NCBI GenBank assembly: GCA_943736015.1 | Contig: OX031069.1 | Span: 24,061,235 to 24,125,234 of the forward strand | DNA from: Tridacna crocea | Lineage: Eukaryota; Mollusca; Bivalvia; Cardiida; Cardiidae | DNA: 64,000 nucleotides | Direction of reading: 5' to 3' | In this document: piece after piece, positions 52,336 to 63,419 of the stretch | How positions within the stretch are numbered: position 1 is the first letter of the stretch | Layout: the number at the start of each line of letters is the position of its first letter | Notes under the pieces: model-generated | Databases searched by the model: none | What the model was told of the DNA's origin: nothing | What the model saw: only the letters and a program-made list of their open reading frames with translations | Program-made: the position numbers and the translations under genes

Positions 52336-53094
52336 TAGAATTATCATAATAGTTCCATTTGTTTTCTCTGTACCTATCCATAGAAAATTCACCATTCGGA
52401 TGAACTCGGTAGTTTTTGACTGCACAATTCAAATATTTTACAATTGTAGGTTAACTGGTAAATTTTGACAAAACTCGAAACGAACAGAAATATGTTAAAT
52501 ACAAAGACGACTCAAAATGCCTTCTACTAACAACTTTAAAATCAATCAGGGAAAAGGAGAGTTCATAATTTTGTAGACTAAAATATTCCGAAACCGCATC
52601 TAATTATAGGCACCGTGAATGTCAGTTGTGGGAACGGGAGCAAAAAGAAATCATGATAACAGAATTATCGCGATATTTTTATCGTGAGAACATCTAGATA
52701 GTATTTCCAGGAAAAATTGTTTTATCGCGATAGTCCTGTTAAACTATCGCAATAGCCATCTTGTATCTCGCGGCAGAAATATGCCACTACAGTTAAGTCC
52801 TTGCCAATGACCTTCAATTAAATGAATCCACATATACACACAATCCTTGAATGAATGTGTTTAACAAATGTTACGTCATTAATCATGAAATATAGACATA
52901 AAAATAAAACTGAATAAATCTTTGAATAAAAACACCCATTCATAACCATAATTTACAATAAATCAAACATTACTGCTAATCCGTTTTTGTGGCTTATAAA
53001 CATCGCTCTTTACCTATCGACCAGTGCAGCTTCTACCACACAAGACGTTGGGAGTTATTAGAGTTGCAGATGACAAATCAAATGCAGCTCAAAT
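52336..53094. other. no feature recognised
   Basis: AT-rich; repeated ATCGCGATA-like words near 52665..52750 are noted but not a clear element. Confidence 0.4.
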
Positions 53095-53600
53095 AAGTTG
53101 GCTACTTTACAAAAGAAGCCAGGAGAGGTCAGCATCAAATTGTTTTCAAATAGTTTATTGGCTTTTAATTTGAATACATTTTGGTACATGTAAACAAACA
53201 AGTAAAAAAGCCACCGCATGGAAACCTCATATGCTTTACATGACCTTCCATTTGACTTTCTTGACGCGTTTTATAAGTCGCATGATATTGTCCAGCGGTC
53301 TTTTTTCTCTTTTTTAACGACAATCTTATTTCTTCTACTGCTAAGATTTATGTGCTTAGTGAAACATTACAATTATTAATTTTGAGAGGTCATTTGCAAC
53401 CATGCAAATATTTTCTGAAATTCGTCATATAAAGATAAACCACGTCTATTTCCTCTTTCGTTTTTTGTTTATTTCGCTTTATTTACAAAACCATGCCGAA
53501 ACAGACTGTGTATCAGTACAACTTCGCGAGCAAGATGGATTTATACAGCAAATTCTGTGGCAGTTTGCCTTTGAAACTCACCACCATTAGAGAGGTCTGA
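53095..53600 (-). repeat. GACCTCTCC repeat, copy 2
   Basis: GAAGCCAGGAGAGGTCAGCA to CCATTAGAGAGGTCTGATTT; complement of 23584..24075 with many small differences. Confidence 0.7.
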
Positions 53601-53772
53601 TTTGTCTATGTTCTTCTATTCCAATAGTGTTACGGAAAGTAGTTTTCCCTATGCTTGTTGAAATAAGGGCTTGTGTTGTAAATGTTTTAATCTGAATGAA
53701 TGGGCATGAGAAACATTGAGTAACCTTGAACAAAACCTTGAGAAAGTTACATGAATATGCTTAAGGTCCCTA

Positions 53773-53965
53773 ATTCATCGGTAAACATCGACGTTTTCAT
53801 AAAGGCTATTCGGCCGATCCCGGCAGCTTCCGTAAGCTTAACATGAGCTTAGACTCACTCACTCATCGGTAAATATCGTTTAACATGGACGAGTTCGTAA
53901 AGACTATTCGGCCAGTCTCGTCAGCTTCCGTTTTATTAATATGAGAGTTACGGGAATTGGACCTT
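53773..53965 (+). repeat. two tandem units paralogous to 1..205
   Basis: CATCGGTAAACATCGACGTT and CATCGGTAAATATCGTTTAAC start the two units; ATTAATATGAGAGTTA ends the second. Confidence 0.6.
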
Positions 53966-53967
53966 AG

Positions 53968-54583
53968 TTAATGTAGTGGACCCGTAACAGCTATTTCCAC
54001 TTTAATATAATCCAACAAAATTTGCTAAGATTAAAAATGAATATTATTGTACTACTTATACCGAGACACTTTTTTCCTTTTTGTCCTTCCTAGAATTACC
54101 ATTTATAAATCTAAAATCACTATATTCTCATTACAAAGTAATATGATAATTACCTCCCTTTTCTGGAAACTAACAAAAGTATCCACAAATAATTTCAAGA
54201 TAGACATCAAAGGAATTTCTGGTCGGTTAAAATGTGCGAAAGTACTATATCTGTAGGAATCTATCTGTATCATCTGTCAAGAAATTTTTATGCCATGCTG
54301 CACTAGAAGTATACAGTCAGACATAAGTTAAGCTTCACCAAAACTGACCAGCAATAGCCCATGTGCTTAGACCAGCATTACTCATGCCAACGATTTGCCA
54401 TTTCTGAGCTTCGGAAAGTTCTTTGATTTGGCTCAAAAATTAGCCTGTTACTTGTCTAGTGGGTCCGTGCATAGCTTGAAAATATACCAAATAAGAGGTT
54501 ATCCATTAAAGAAATTATGACTAAATTTGTTCTGGTGATGCTTAACTTATGTCTGACTGTATATTACGGGTCCACTACCTTAA
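53968..54583 (+). mobile_element. TTAA-flanked GGACC/GGTCY element, copy 3
   Basis: TTAA then GTAGTGGACCCGTAA, and at the far end TTACGGGTCCACTAC before TTAA: perfect 15-bp inverted ends. Carries a nested Tc1/mariner-type MITE (54312..54561); without it the length matches the other copies. Confidence 0.82.
54312..54561. mobile_element. Tc1/mariner-type MITE, nested
   Basis: TACAGTCAGACATAAGTTAA at the left and TTAACTTATGTCTGACTGTA at the right: perfect ends of at least 23 bp (through GC) with TA at the borders, 250 bp in all. TA target and CAGT start fit Tc1/mariner. No transposase. Confidence 0.85.
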
Positions 54584-54885
54584 GTGGACACTGTACCTCA
54601 AGGGTAGACTGAACAGAACGAACATTCAGATTTTATATTTATTTATACGTTCTGATAATTTGCCATACAGTTTAGACTTCACAGTCTTGAAGTTACAATA
54701 ATTACGTTTCAAGAATATACCAGACAAAGTTTACATAAACATGGCAGACAGAATTTAAACGTTTATTTTGCGGCACATTTGTCGCCCTGTGGGACTGTCC
54801 TACGTCATGAAAACTTGCTAATCACGATTACGCCAAATAAACAACAATCTATCATTGACAAACAAATGAAAATAAACGCTACATT

Positions 54886-55148
54886 TGGAGTGCAACACGC
54901 GAAAAGGTGCATTCGGACATTTGCGTAAAGTGTCGTCCCGGATTAGCCTGCGCAGTCCGCGCAGGCTAATCCGAGACGGCACTTTACGACTACATTAGAT
55001 TTTGTGCTACAGTAGACTTGTGTAAAACAGAAAATCACATAAAATCGGAAAGTCTCGTTTCGGATTAGCCTTTGCAGACTGCACACGCTGATTCGACACG
55101 ACACTTTACGCAAATGTCCGAATGCACCTTTTCGCGTGTTGTACGCCA
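54886..55148. mobile_element. double-hairpin element, closest relative of 34673
   Basis: TGGAGTGCAACACGCG to CGCGTGTTGTACGCCA; shares GTGTCGTCCCGGATTAGCC and GTGCTACAGTAGACTTG with 34673..34936. I see no target duplication here. Confidence 0.82.
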
Positions 55149-55315
55149 TTTGGTGATTGAGTATACTACTGGTGTCAGAAAATAGATGCTTAATCTCAGG
55201 CGTCACGAACGATCTGCGGACATCACGCAATCATTTCGTTGGCCTGATTAACGAGTGTGTGTGTATCTTTTTTAACCTAAAATATAACGAATTCTATTTT
55301 CGTTTGGTTCGTATG

Positions 55316-55740
55316 GTTTGGACGGTATTTAATACTGTTTTCAGCATTATTTCAATTATATCGCGGTGATCAGTGCACCCATATAGTATGCAACACGTGG
55401 AAAGAGGTATTCGGACATTTGAGTAAAGCATCGTCTCGGATCAGCCTGCGCAGTCCACGCAGACCAATCCGAGACGGCACTTTACGACTTCATTAGATTT
55501 TATCCCACGGCAGACCTGCGCCAAACAGAAAATCACATATTAAAGAAAGCTGTCGTTTTGAATTAGTCTGCGCGGAGTGGGCAGGCTGATACAAGACCAT
55601 GCTACGCAAATGTCCGAATGTCCCTTTTCGTGTACTGCAGGCAAAACAGTCTGGGGTTTCTTTAACCTGCTTTTTTTCCACACAATTTTCTTCACACTTT
55701 GGCTGAATTCCCACGTACACATTGTCGAAGCAATGTACAG
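55316..55740 (-). mobile_element. SINE split by a double-hairpin element
   Basis: GACGGTATTTAATACTGTTT, CATTATTTCAATTATATCGC and CAGTGCACCCAT, then after the insertion TTTCTTTAACCTGC, CCACACAATTTTCTTCACAC and CATTGTCGAAGCAATG; the order matches 11974..12289. Confidence 0.65.
55389..55641. mobile_element. double-hairpin element (CGTAAAGTGTCGTC), nested
   Basis: TATGCAACACGTGGAAAGAG to CTTTTCGTGTACTGCAGG; left hairpin GCCTGCGCAGTCCACGCAGAC, right hairpin eroded. Confidence 0.75.
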
Positions 55741-56224
55741 CTATGGGATATGTCCTTTTAATATTTCAACTTTCAAAGACTTTTCATAGCGACATATACT
55801 AGTAATTTGGGCTTGGCTTTCCGGTGTAACGACGTTTTTCCGGGGTTACGTCGTTTTTCCGGGGTTACGACATTACTTTGCGTAGGATCTTCAATGTCTT
55901 GCTCAAGGACAATCCGATGCCAGAAAGTTGCCATCGGGGATCAAATCAGGATTTCCAGATCTCAAACTCAACATCTTGTACAATATGACACGGAGGAGAT
56001 CCCTAAATCCCTACCAAGGGTAAAAAGGGAAATAAGCCCGTCTGCCCTAAAATCGAAACGAATGGTAATTTGGAATATCATTCAAAATCATAGGACAGTA
56101 TGTTCGTCTTTAAGGATTTCACCAATATTTGATACCTGTGCACTGCCGTGGCTTGCTCAAGAGAATCCGCCGCCCAGGTTTGAACCAGATCTATTTTCAC
56201 CTGCCATTCACCATTCTTAGGTCA
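55741..56224. other. no feature recognised
   Basis: A 137-codon plus frame (55807..56220) has no domain; its start overlaps a duplicated TTTTTCCGGGGTTACG word. Confidence 0.4.
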
Positions 56225-56312
56225 CATTCTTAAGAACTTTCAATATATGAAAGTAACATATTTTCTGATTGGCTAAACCAAATGGTTTAGCCAATCAAAC
56301 TAATACTTCTTT
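56225..56312. repeat. GTATTCACCAACC palindrome, core only
   Basis: GAAAGTAACATATTTTCTGA and TTGGCTAAACCAAATGGTTT with part of its complement. Confidence 0.6.
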
Positions 56313-56326
56313 CTAAGATTTTTTTT

Positions 56327-56893
56327 GCGGCGCCGCATGAGCGGCGGCACTATATTTCTATTCGGTTTTGTAAAGTACCTATGGAGGCTGCCATATTGTT
56401 TACTCGGCTTCAAGTCATTTCGTAATTAGGTCATTTTGTACCGCGGTCATTTCGTATAATTTTGGTCATTTCGTACACACCTGTTCTTTTTACCTTGGTC
56501 ATTTCGTACCCACTTCGATCATTTCGTACCCACTTTGGTCATTTCTCATTTCATATCCAGATTTTGATATCAATTTGGTAATTTGGAACCTAATTTAATA
56601 CTATTTACTTGGAATGCTTCTCGAGTGACAACTGCTTTTGTACATAGCTCCAATTGAATTTGTGTTAAATTTTGCCGAAGAATGGCTTTGGTTCTATCTT
56701 ACCATTATTGTTTTTTTTTTTCTTTGAAGTTAAGTTGCATTCTAAGGATTGTTTAGGACTTTTCAGTTCATTTCTCACCTAGTTCTGCATGAATCTACTT
56801 AGGTCATTTTGAAATGCAGTAATGTGCCTTATCTCAGAAACAACTGATATGCGGCGCCATTGATGTTATGCATCAATATTTTCTTGTAATAAG
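56327..56893. mobile_element. GCGGCGCC repeat, copy B (empty site)
   Basis: GCGGCGCCGCATGAGCGG to GATATGCGGCGCCATTGATG, uninterrupted. It has a single TTAA at 56730..56733 where copy A carries a MITE. Confidence 0.65.
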
Positions 56894-57283
56894 ACTCAGC
56901 ATGTAGATAAGAGTGCATGATTCGTTAAATACGGATACAGGATTTCTTAATTACAAATCCAATGCATTATTCGCTAAGCCATGGGGGGACCTACAGCCAC
57001 GGAAAGCATGGAAATACGACTATCTGCTGTACCGATCTTTAAAACAGCAATAGGCATACCACTAAAACCCGTAAAACAGTATGTTTGCCTGATACAGATC
57101 GTACAAACAGACTTGCATTGAAATATCGTCAAGCAATAACCACTTTGGCAGAGCGAACCTGTATTCTTTTTTTTTTTTAATAAATACAGGTCAAAATATC
57201 TACAAAAACATCTGGATGCGAGCAATGCTTCCTATACTATGATTTTTACGTCATTAAAATTGGTCTAGATGCAGACATATTTA
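56894..57283. other. no feature recognised
   Basis: The 83-codon minus frame at 56974..57225 shows no domain. Confidence 0.4.
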
Positions 57284-57495
57284 ATTCGCGCCATTTAAAA
57301 GTATGAATATTATTTCACCCATGCACCTGCCATTGTGTTATAGTACAATCTATCAAACTTCCTGTTGCTGGAAAAAACATGGATGCCATGCTCTGACAAT
57401 TCGCGCCATTTAAAAGTATGAATATTATTTCGCACATGCACCTGCCATTGTGTTATGGTACACAATCTATCAAACTTCCTGTTGCTGGAAGAAAA
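57284..57495 (+). repeat. direct duplication of a ~100-bp unit
   Basis: TTCGCGCCATTTAAAAGTAT to AACTTCCTGTTGCTGGAA occurs at 57284..57372 and again at 57400..57495 with very few differences, so it is recent. Confidence 0.8.
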
Positions 57496-57504
57496 TATGA
57501 CTTA

Positions 57505-57760
57505 GCCATTGGCAAAAGGGGGCTTAATGCATCTCCGTGATCCATGGTACCGACAAGTCATCACATAATTTTGGATCCATAAAAATCTATCTTGAAATCC
57601 ATTCTGACGACCGGGTGAATCAATAGGTATACTGATCCTTGGACATTCAGAAAATAGGCCAATAGCGAAAAGTATCGACCCAGGTCAGCCTGCGCGACCT
57701 GCGTAGGCTGACCTGGGTCGATACTTTTCGCAGTTGCTTAAACCTCCTCTTACGAACGAA
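57505..57760 (+). repeat. GGGGGCTTAATGCA repeat, fullest copy
   Basis: GCAAAAGGGGGCTTAATGCA at the left; perfect palindrome 57665..57731 (GCGAAAAGTATCGACCCAGG...); CAGTTGCTTAAACCTCC at the right mirrors the left end. Confidence 0.72.
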
Positions 57761-57794
57761 GTCCGTAACAAAGAAACAAATGAATAAATGAGTG

Positions 57795-57960
57795 GCAGAA
57801 TTAAGGGACCGGGCAGGGTTCGAACCCCAGACGGACGAGAGGCCAATACCTTAACCACCGAGCCAAAGAGATATCTCCCTGACGCAGTAGTCAGGCATTG
57901 TATTTAAATTGGGAAAAAGCCATGCAGGAAGGAGTGGTCTCCCGTAGCACACACCCCTCT
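57795..57960 (-). mobile_element. tRNA-derived SINE, third family, copy 1
   Basis: Minus strand: TTTGGCTCGGTGGTTAAGGT (A box), TGGGGTTCGAACCCTGCCC (B box). The body on the plus side includes GCCATGCAGGAAGGAGTGGT. Part of a larger direct repeat with copy 2. Confidence 0.75.
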
Positions 57961-58105
57961 TAGAGTCCTCATTTATTGATGACTCAAGGCCTTATCAAGC
58001 AGGAAGTCCATTTATGGACAACAAATGGGATAAATGGCTCAATGGCCAATCCCGGACGAGTCCCAATCTCACGAACAAACCCGTAACAAAGAAACAAATG
58101 AATAA

Positions 58106-58275
58106 ATGCATGGCAGAAATAAGGGACCGGGCGGGATTTGAACCCCAGATCTACCGGACGAAAGGCCATTACCATAACTACTGAGAGCTAAAGAGATATC
58201 TTCATGACGTAGTAGACAGGTATTGTATTTAAATCGGGACAATGCCATGCAGGAAGGAGTAGTCTCCCGTAACAC
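58106..58275 (-). mobile_element. tRNA-derived SINE, third family, copy 2
   Basis: Minus strand B box TGGGGTTCAAATCCCGCCC, and GCCATGCAGGAAGGAGTAGT on the plus side. The flank GTAACAAAGAAACAAATGAA precedes both copies, so a ~310-bp segment was duplicated. Confidence 0.75.
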
Positions 58276-58339
58276 TCCCCCTTTCGATAAAGTATTGGTC
58301 ATGTTTGTTTGCATCGGAGTTTAACGCCATTTCAACAGC

Positions 58340-58567
58340 TTAACCCATTACCAAACAACAATATTTTAGACTGGTCCAAATTGAAAGCATTTGCAGACAA
58401 CAAAATAAAAGTGACTGAAAATTTGAAATTTGTTTTGTGAAGGGTAGAAAACATTGTGGGAAAAGGAGAAAATGCTGGTTACCAGCATTTTCTCCTTTTT
58501 CCACAATGTTTTCTGAAGGCTTCTTTCTCAGGGGCGCCAAAAGTAGGGATTGTGTGGTAATGGGTTA
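58340..58567 (-). mobile_element. TTAA-hairpin MITE
   Basis: TTAA-CCCATTACCAAACAAC to GGTAATGGG-TTAA, perfect stem. The bases before it (GGAGTTTAACGCCATTTCAA) look like a SINE end. Confidence 0.9.
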
Positions 58568-58962
58568 AGTCATGTCATTGCTATCAGGGAATGCTGTTGA
58601 TTTCAAAACCGCTTTCAATTCATTTCAATTTTATCATTAAGGTATTATCTCATAAAGTCATGTATTTCCTTTGTGCCATCAGTGCAAGACTGTGGATGTG
58701 CCATGCCTTGCCTAAGGTATCTTCAACGGGGGACTGAATAATCATGTGTTTAAGCCTTGCACAAAGGCAAACAAAATCTTTTCTAATCTTCGAAAAAAAT
58801 CTTGTATAACAAGAGAAAAAGTTCACGCCGATCTAATGTAGTAGAAACTAGGAAATGGCTTATTGATCGTAAAACGCTATAAAATGCAAAATACATTTTC
58901 TTTCGCAGAGATAAAGTCACACGTTATCCCATGTAGTTCTAAATTCGATCGGAACTGCTTAT
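58568..58962. other. no clear feature
   Basis: Possible decayed SINE body (CAATTCATTTCAATTTTATC); not supported further. Confidence 0.35.
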
Positions 58963-59029
58963 GCAGATAGTGTAGATCAAGATCAGACTGCACAGAACGT
59001 GCAGTCTGATCTTGATCTACACTGTCTGC
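58963..59029. repeat. AGATCAGACTGCAC palindrome, perfect core
   Basis: GCAGATAGTGTAGATCAAGA and its complement around TGCACAGAACGTGCA; only an outer mismatch. Confidence 0.85.
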
Positions 59030-59129
59030 TCCTTTATTAAAACAGTCTAGGAAAAAAAGCAAGTTTTAGAATTGTAATATTAGTATCCTTACTAATCACA
59101 AATAATGCCTCTTTTGTTTGTATTGCGGT

Positions 59130-59356
59130 TTAACCCTTTACTACACAATCCCGACTTTTGACGCCCCTGAGAAAGAAGCTTTTTGAAAACATTGTGAGAA
59201 AAGGAGAAAATGCTGGTAACCAGCATTTTCTCCTTTTCCCACAATTTTTTCTTCCCTTCTCAAGGCAAATTTTAATTTTTCAGTGTCATAAATTTTGTTA
59301 GCTGCAAATGCTTTCAATTTGGCCCAGTCTAAAATTTTCTTGTGTGGTAAAGAGTT
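59130..59356 (+). mobile_element. TTAA-hairpin MITE
   Basis: TTAA-CCCTTTACTACACAATCCC to GGTAAAGAG-TTAA; stem intact except CACAATTTT. Confidence 0.9.
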
Positions 59357-59359
59357 AAT

Positions 59360-59823
59360 GCTGTTTTAACACTTAGATTATATAACGACAGTCAGTGAAA
59401 CTATGCATGGGTTTTTCTAGATTTCTCACACCAGTACTGACACTACTTTCCTTTTAACCCTTTACCACAAGACAATATTTTAGGTTTGTCCGAGTCGAAA
59501 GCATTTGCAGACTACAAAATAAAAGTGACTGAAAATTTGGAAAATGTTTTGTGAAGGGTAGAAAACATTGTGGAAAAGGGAGAAAATGCTGGTAGCAGCA
59601 TTTTTTCCTTTTCCCACGATGTTTTCAAAAGGCTTCTTTCTCAGGGTCGTCAAAAGTAGGAATTTTGTGGTAATGGGTTAGGCCAATGACTACTTTTCTC
59701 CCATATGCATCAGAGGTGAGAGGTGAAAAAACTGCCGAAAAGAAAGTTTGCCTCATCCAGGTACTGAACCCGTAACCACGTGGTCACAAGTCCGATACGC
59801 CAACCACTGAGCTACACAGCCGG
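59360..59823 (-). mobile_element. SINE of the 52098 family, split by a MITE
   Basis: TCTCACACCAGTACTGACAC to the left; GGCCAATGACTACTTTTCTC and a minus-strand head CGGCTGTGTAGCTCAGTGGT (A box) with GGGTTCAGTACCTGG (weak B box) to the right. Confidence 0.72.
59454..59681 (-). mobile_element. TTAA-hairpin MITE inside a SINE
   Basis: TTAA-CCCTTTACCACAAGAC to GGTAATGGG-TTAG. The SINE reads CTTTCCTT | GGCCAATGAC across it, confirming insertion after the SINE. Confidence 0.88.
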
Positions 59824-60229
59824 GAAGAGACTATTTATTTCATTTATTTTGTTCAACAAGAATTAAATTTTGCAATGGTAATGGCTTGTTTTTTCGTCCT
59901 GTTTTTAACCTATTGCCCTGCCAAACGCGATCTCTTTTTTTTTTGAGAATCCTGAACAAGATCAGACTGTCCATAGTTACAGTCTTATTTCAATCAACAT
60001 TCTTTGCTGTTCTTTAAACAGTCTGAGATCAAAATGCAATCGAATTGAAAGAATCCATTTCTTTTTTTAAAAAGTTGAAAAAAAACTGTCTGTCTGCATG
60101 CAGAGCACTGTCAGGCTTAACATTTCAACACAAAGACTTACAGGAAACATTTCCTTTTCAGTTTATTTTTCTCTACTCCTCCCCGCCCTTTGCGTGTAAA
60201 CATTGCCAATAATTGCTTTTCTTACAATG
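59824..60229. other. no clear feature
   Basis: A half GATC palindrome (AACAAGATCAGACTGTCC) near 59950; otherwise unrecognised. Confidence 0.4.
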
Positions 60230-60495
60230 TTTTACCCCATTTTATACTGACATAAAAATTGTGAGAAAATGTGACGCTGTGACCAAACATTTTCTTATCA
60301 TCCTTCAAAACTATTTGCAGACCGCAAATTACGTGTGGCTTAGACAGAGGATTTTCATTTTTAGAATTGTAGAAAACCTTGTTAGAAAAGGAGAAAACGC
60401 TGGTACCCAGCATTTTTCTCGTTTTCTTACAATAATTTCAAAAGGCTCCTCCGCCAGGGTCATTAAAACTCGGATATCATGTGGAAAGGGTTTAA
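60230..60495 (-). mobile_element. TTAA-hairpin MITE, old copy
   Basis: ACTATTTGCAGACCGCAAAT flank, TTGTTAGAAAAGGAGAAAAC arm and its partner, GGAAAGGGTTTAAGGG end. Confidence 0.65.
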
Positions 60496-60890
60496 GGGAA
60501 TAGAAGTACATGTATCTTTTAGCACAAGCCTTTGAAGATCTTTTGGTCTATCAATAAAATTGTCCTTGGTACCCAGCATTTTCTCCTTTTCTTACAATGT
60601 GTTCAAAAGGCTCCTCTGTCAGGGTCGTTAAAATTCGATATCGTGTGGAAAGGTGTTAAGGGATTAGAAGTATCTTTCAGCACAAGCCTTTGAAGATCTT
60701 TTGGTCTATCAATAAAATTGTTCTTGGAATCCAGCATTTTCTCCTTTTCTCACAATGTTTTCAATAGGCTCTTTCGTCAGGGTCGTTAAAATTCGATATC
60801 GTGTGGAAAGGTGTTAAGGGATTAGAAGTATCTTTTAGCACAGGCCTTTGAAGATCTTTTGGTCTATCAATAAAATTGTTCTTGGAGGAT
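60408..60890 (+). repeat. ~160-bp tandem array made from half a MITE
   Basis: Three units starting with CAGCATT at 60408, 60574 and 60732. Each carries one stem arm, GGGTCGTTAAAATTCGATAT, GGAAAGGTGTTAAGGG and then non-MITE GAAGATCTTTTGGTCTATCA. Units 2 and 3 are nearly identical. Confidence 0.85.
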
Positions 60891-60900
60891 CAACGAACGC

Positions 60901-61259
60901 TTAAAGTAGGTGACGCGTAACACTTCTAGTGCAGCATGGAGTAAAATTTCTTGATGGTTTATGAATATGGATTTATGAAGTTATAATACTTTTGCATATA
61001 TTTAAACGACCAGAAATTCCTATCTAAAAATTATTAGTTGATACTTTTGTTAGTTTCCAGAAAAGGGAGTAATTATTATCTCCCATTGTAATGAGAATAT
61101 AGTGGCTTTATACTGATAAATGATAATTCTAAGAATGAAAAAAGGAAAAAGATTCTTGTTTAAAGAAGTAAAGTAATACTCTTTTTGAATCATAGCAAAC
61201 TTTGTAAGATAATATTCAGTGGTAATGGCTTTTTTTTTTATTACGGGTCCACTACCCTA
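60901..61259 (-). mobile_element. TTAA-flanked GGACC/GGTCY element, copy 4
   Basis: TTAAAGTAGGTGACGCGTAA at the left and TTACGGGTCCACTACCCTAA at the right. Interior is the complement of 53968..54311. Confidence 0.72.
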
Positions 61260-61712
61260 AGGCACATTGGTGTATCGCTTTTACATCACTGAATATACAT
61301 TCGAATTTTCATTAACACTGTTTTAATAAAAAGCACCTTGGCGACCCCATCTATATCGTACATAGGATACTGAGGAAATCCCCTCAATGTGCTATTTATA
61401 GTAACATGTCCGAGCGTCTGATAATGAAAATTTCGATATCCCTTGACACACTAACGGAGTCTCAGAGGCCTATGCTTTTAGTGTTAACAGTAACAGAAAA
61501 AACTTGCAGCTAAAAATACCGTGGGTGGAAGAACCTAGAGACAGTAAAACCTTGTTTAACCTAATTTTGGGCAAAACCCGCGAAAATCTGCTTAAAACGG
61601 AGAATTTAGTTACAGATGAAATACATGTATTGAATATGAAAAGGCCTTTAACAGTCAGGGGAACTGTTGGAATGCTTTGTGTTACAATTGGAATTTTGAA
61701 AGAGAATTTAAT
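61260..61712. other. no feature recognised
   Basis: 82- and 86-codon frames on opposite strands (61470..61752) overlap; neither has a domain. Confidence 0.4.
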
Positions 61713-61939
61713 TAACCCTTTCCCAAACAATCCCTGGTTTTTACGACCCTAGGATAGAAGCCTTTTGAAAACATTGTGGGAAAAGGAGAAAATGCTGGTA
61801 ACCAGCATTTTCTCCTTTTCCCACAATGTTTTCTACCCTGCCAGAAACAAATTTCAATTTTTGAGCTACGTTTATTTTGTCGCCTGCAAGTGTTTTCAAC
61901 TTGGACCTGTACGAGATTTTGTTGTATGTAAAGGGTTAA
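61713..61939 (+). mobile_element. TTAA-hairpin MITE, well preserved
   Basis: TTAA-CCCTTTCCCAAACAATCCC to GTAAAGGG-TTAA with a perfect stem; good reference copy for the + orientation. Confidence 0.92.
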
Positions 61940-61984
61940 GAATGGTTGCTGATTACGCCCCCATACTCCTGAACCCTTGGGGTC

Positions 61985-62000
61985 TTCGTTCGAAGATCCC

Positions 62001-62037
<37 letters not shown>

Positions 62038-62110
62038 GTTTGGGTGTGTGTGTGTCTGTCTGTCTGTCTGTGCCGGTCTCTGTCCGATTCTCTCTCTGTA
62101 TCTGTTTCTT

Positions 62111-62167
<57 letters not shown>

Positions 62168-62364
62168 AGATCTTTTTCTGCTTGTCTGTCTGTCTTTTTA
62201 GCCTGCCTTTCTTGCTTTCCATGTCTGAGAGTCTATGCATTTCTCTCTCCCCTTTCCGCCCTTTCCGCCCTCTCTCTCTGCTTGTCTGTCTTTCCTTTTA
62301 GTCTGTCTTTCTTGCTCTCCGTGTCTGAGAGTCTATGAATTTCTCTCTCCTTCCGCCCCCTCCC

Positions 62365-62402
<38 letters not shown>
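61985..62402. repeat. CTGT/CT microsatellite complex
   Basis: (CTGT)n then (CT)n, then a ~100-bp block (CTTGTCTGTCTGTC...TCTGAGAGTCTATG) repeated twice, then (CT)n. Frames rich in Leu/Ser/Cys/Val here are not genes. Confidence 0.92.
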
Positions 62403-62621
62403 AAAGTACGATTTCCAATGTCTTCTCTTGACTTTATTATCTCTGGAAAACACGTTTATTTTATGTGACTTGTTTTCTTCGATTCCTGTATTTTACATTA
62501 TACTTAATTGAAATTCCAAATCGTCGATGATTAACTCACATCTTGTCGAATTTGTTTTATCGAATAACACGAAAATCAATTATGGTTGGCTTCTCGCTAT
62601 TTATTTATCTATAAAACATAA

Positions 62622-62653
62622 ATACGAGAGGTGTTCGAAAAGTTTCGGGACGA
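62622..62653 (+). mobile_element. isolated mariner-type terminus
   Basis: TACGAGAGGTGTTCGAAAAG then TTTCGGGACGAC matches the typical inverted end of mariner-type elements, with a TA before it. No transposase follows. 62654..62893 is otherwise empty apart from a half GATC palindrome near 62800. Confidence 0.55.
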
Positions 62654-62893
62654 CTGGCGTCATTCTTTTATTTGTTAAGATTTTTTCTTTCGGTAGTAAT
62701 GGCTACAACTATATTCCATGGGTTAATCGAAACAAATTAACGAGGATTTACCCCAAACGTGATGAATGGTCACTATAGCAAAAGAAAAGTGTAAATGTAG
62801 GTCAAGATCAGATTGCGCTATGAAGCAATAGATCTGTTTATGTTTTATTTTGTTTGATTTCTGTTTGACACTTGGAATTAAAATTTCAGATTT

Positions 62894-63128
62894 TTAATGA
62901 CCCTTTAGCAAACAATTCCAAGTTTTAACAATCCAAAAGAAGAAGCCTTAAAATAACCACTTCTGAAAAGGGATGCAATGTTGGTAACCAGTATTTTCTC
63001 CTTTTCCATCAATTTTCTCCTTTTCTAATCTTGTAGAAACAAATCCAGTAATTTGAGCCACTTATAGGATATTTGTCGTCTGCAAATTCTGTCATTTTGA
63101 CCGACCTAAAACTTTGTCGTTCGGTTCA
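62894..63128 (+). mobile_element. TTAA-hairpin MITE, old, left unit of a dimer
   Basis: TTAA-TGACCCTTTAGCAAACAATTCC, a badly broken stem with one arm duplicated (TTTTCTCCTTTTCCATCAA), and GTCGTCTGCAAATTCTGTC flank. Confidence 0.7.
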
Positions 63129-63356
63129 CTCTTTACGAAACAATCCACGGTTTTTACGATCCTGGGATAGAAGTGTTTCGCAAAAATTGTGGGAAATAAA
63201 AGAAAAAGCTGGTAACCAGCATTTTCTCCTTTTCCCACAATTTCTGCTACCCTGCTGGAAACAAATTTCAATTTTTTGAGCTACGTTTATTTTGCCGTCT
63301 GCAAGTGCTTTCAATTTGGACCAGTCTAACAATTTTGTCGTTTGGTAAAGAGTTAA
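63125..63356 (+). mobile_element. TTAA-hairpin MITE, right unit of a dimer
   Basis: TTCA-CTCTTTACGAAACAATCC starts exactly where the previous copy ends; GGTAAAGAG-TTAA end. Stem with AAAAGCTGG mismatch. Confidence 0.82.
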
Positions 63357-63419
63357 GGATTAAGTAACATCTTATTTGCTTAATTCTGTTGCCTAGCCTG
63401 CTTAACCCGGTAAAATAAG

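Noticed and set aside
55807-56220. 137-codon plus-strand frame
   Set aside because: No domain, no splice context, begins in a duplicated low-complexity word and lies among repeats.
61765-62468. Long Leu/Ser/Cys/Val-rich frames in three registers
   Set aside because: Translation of (CTGT)n and (CT)n repeats and a MITE.
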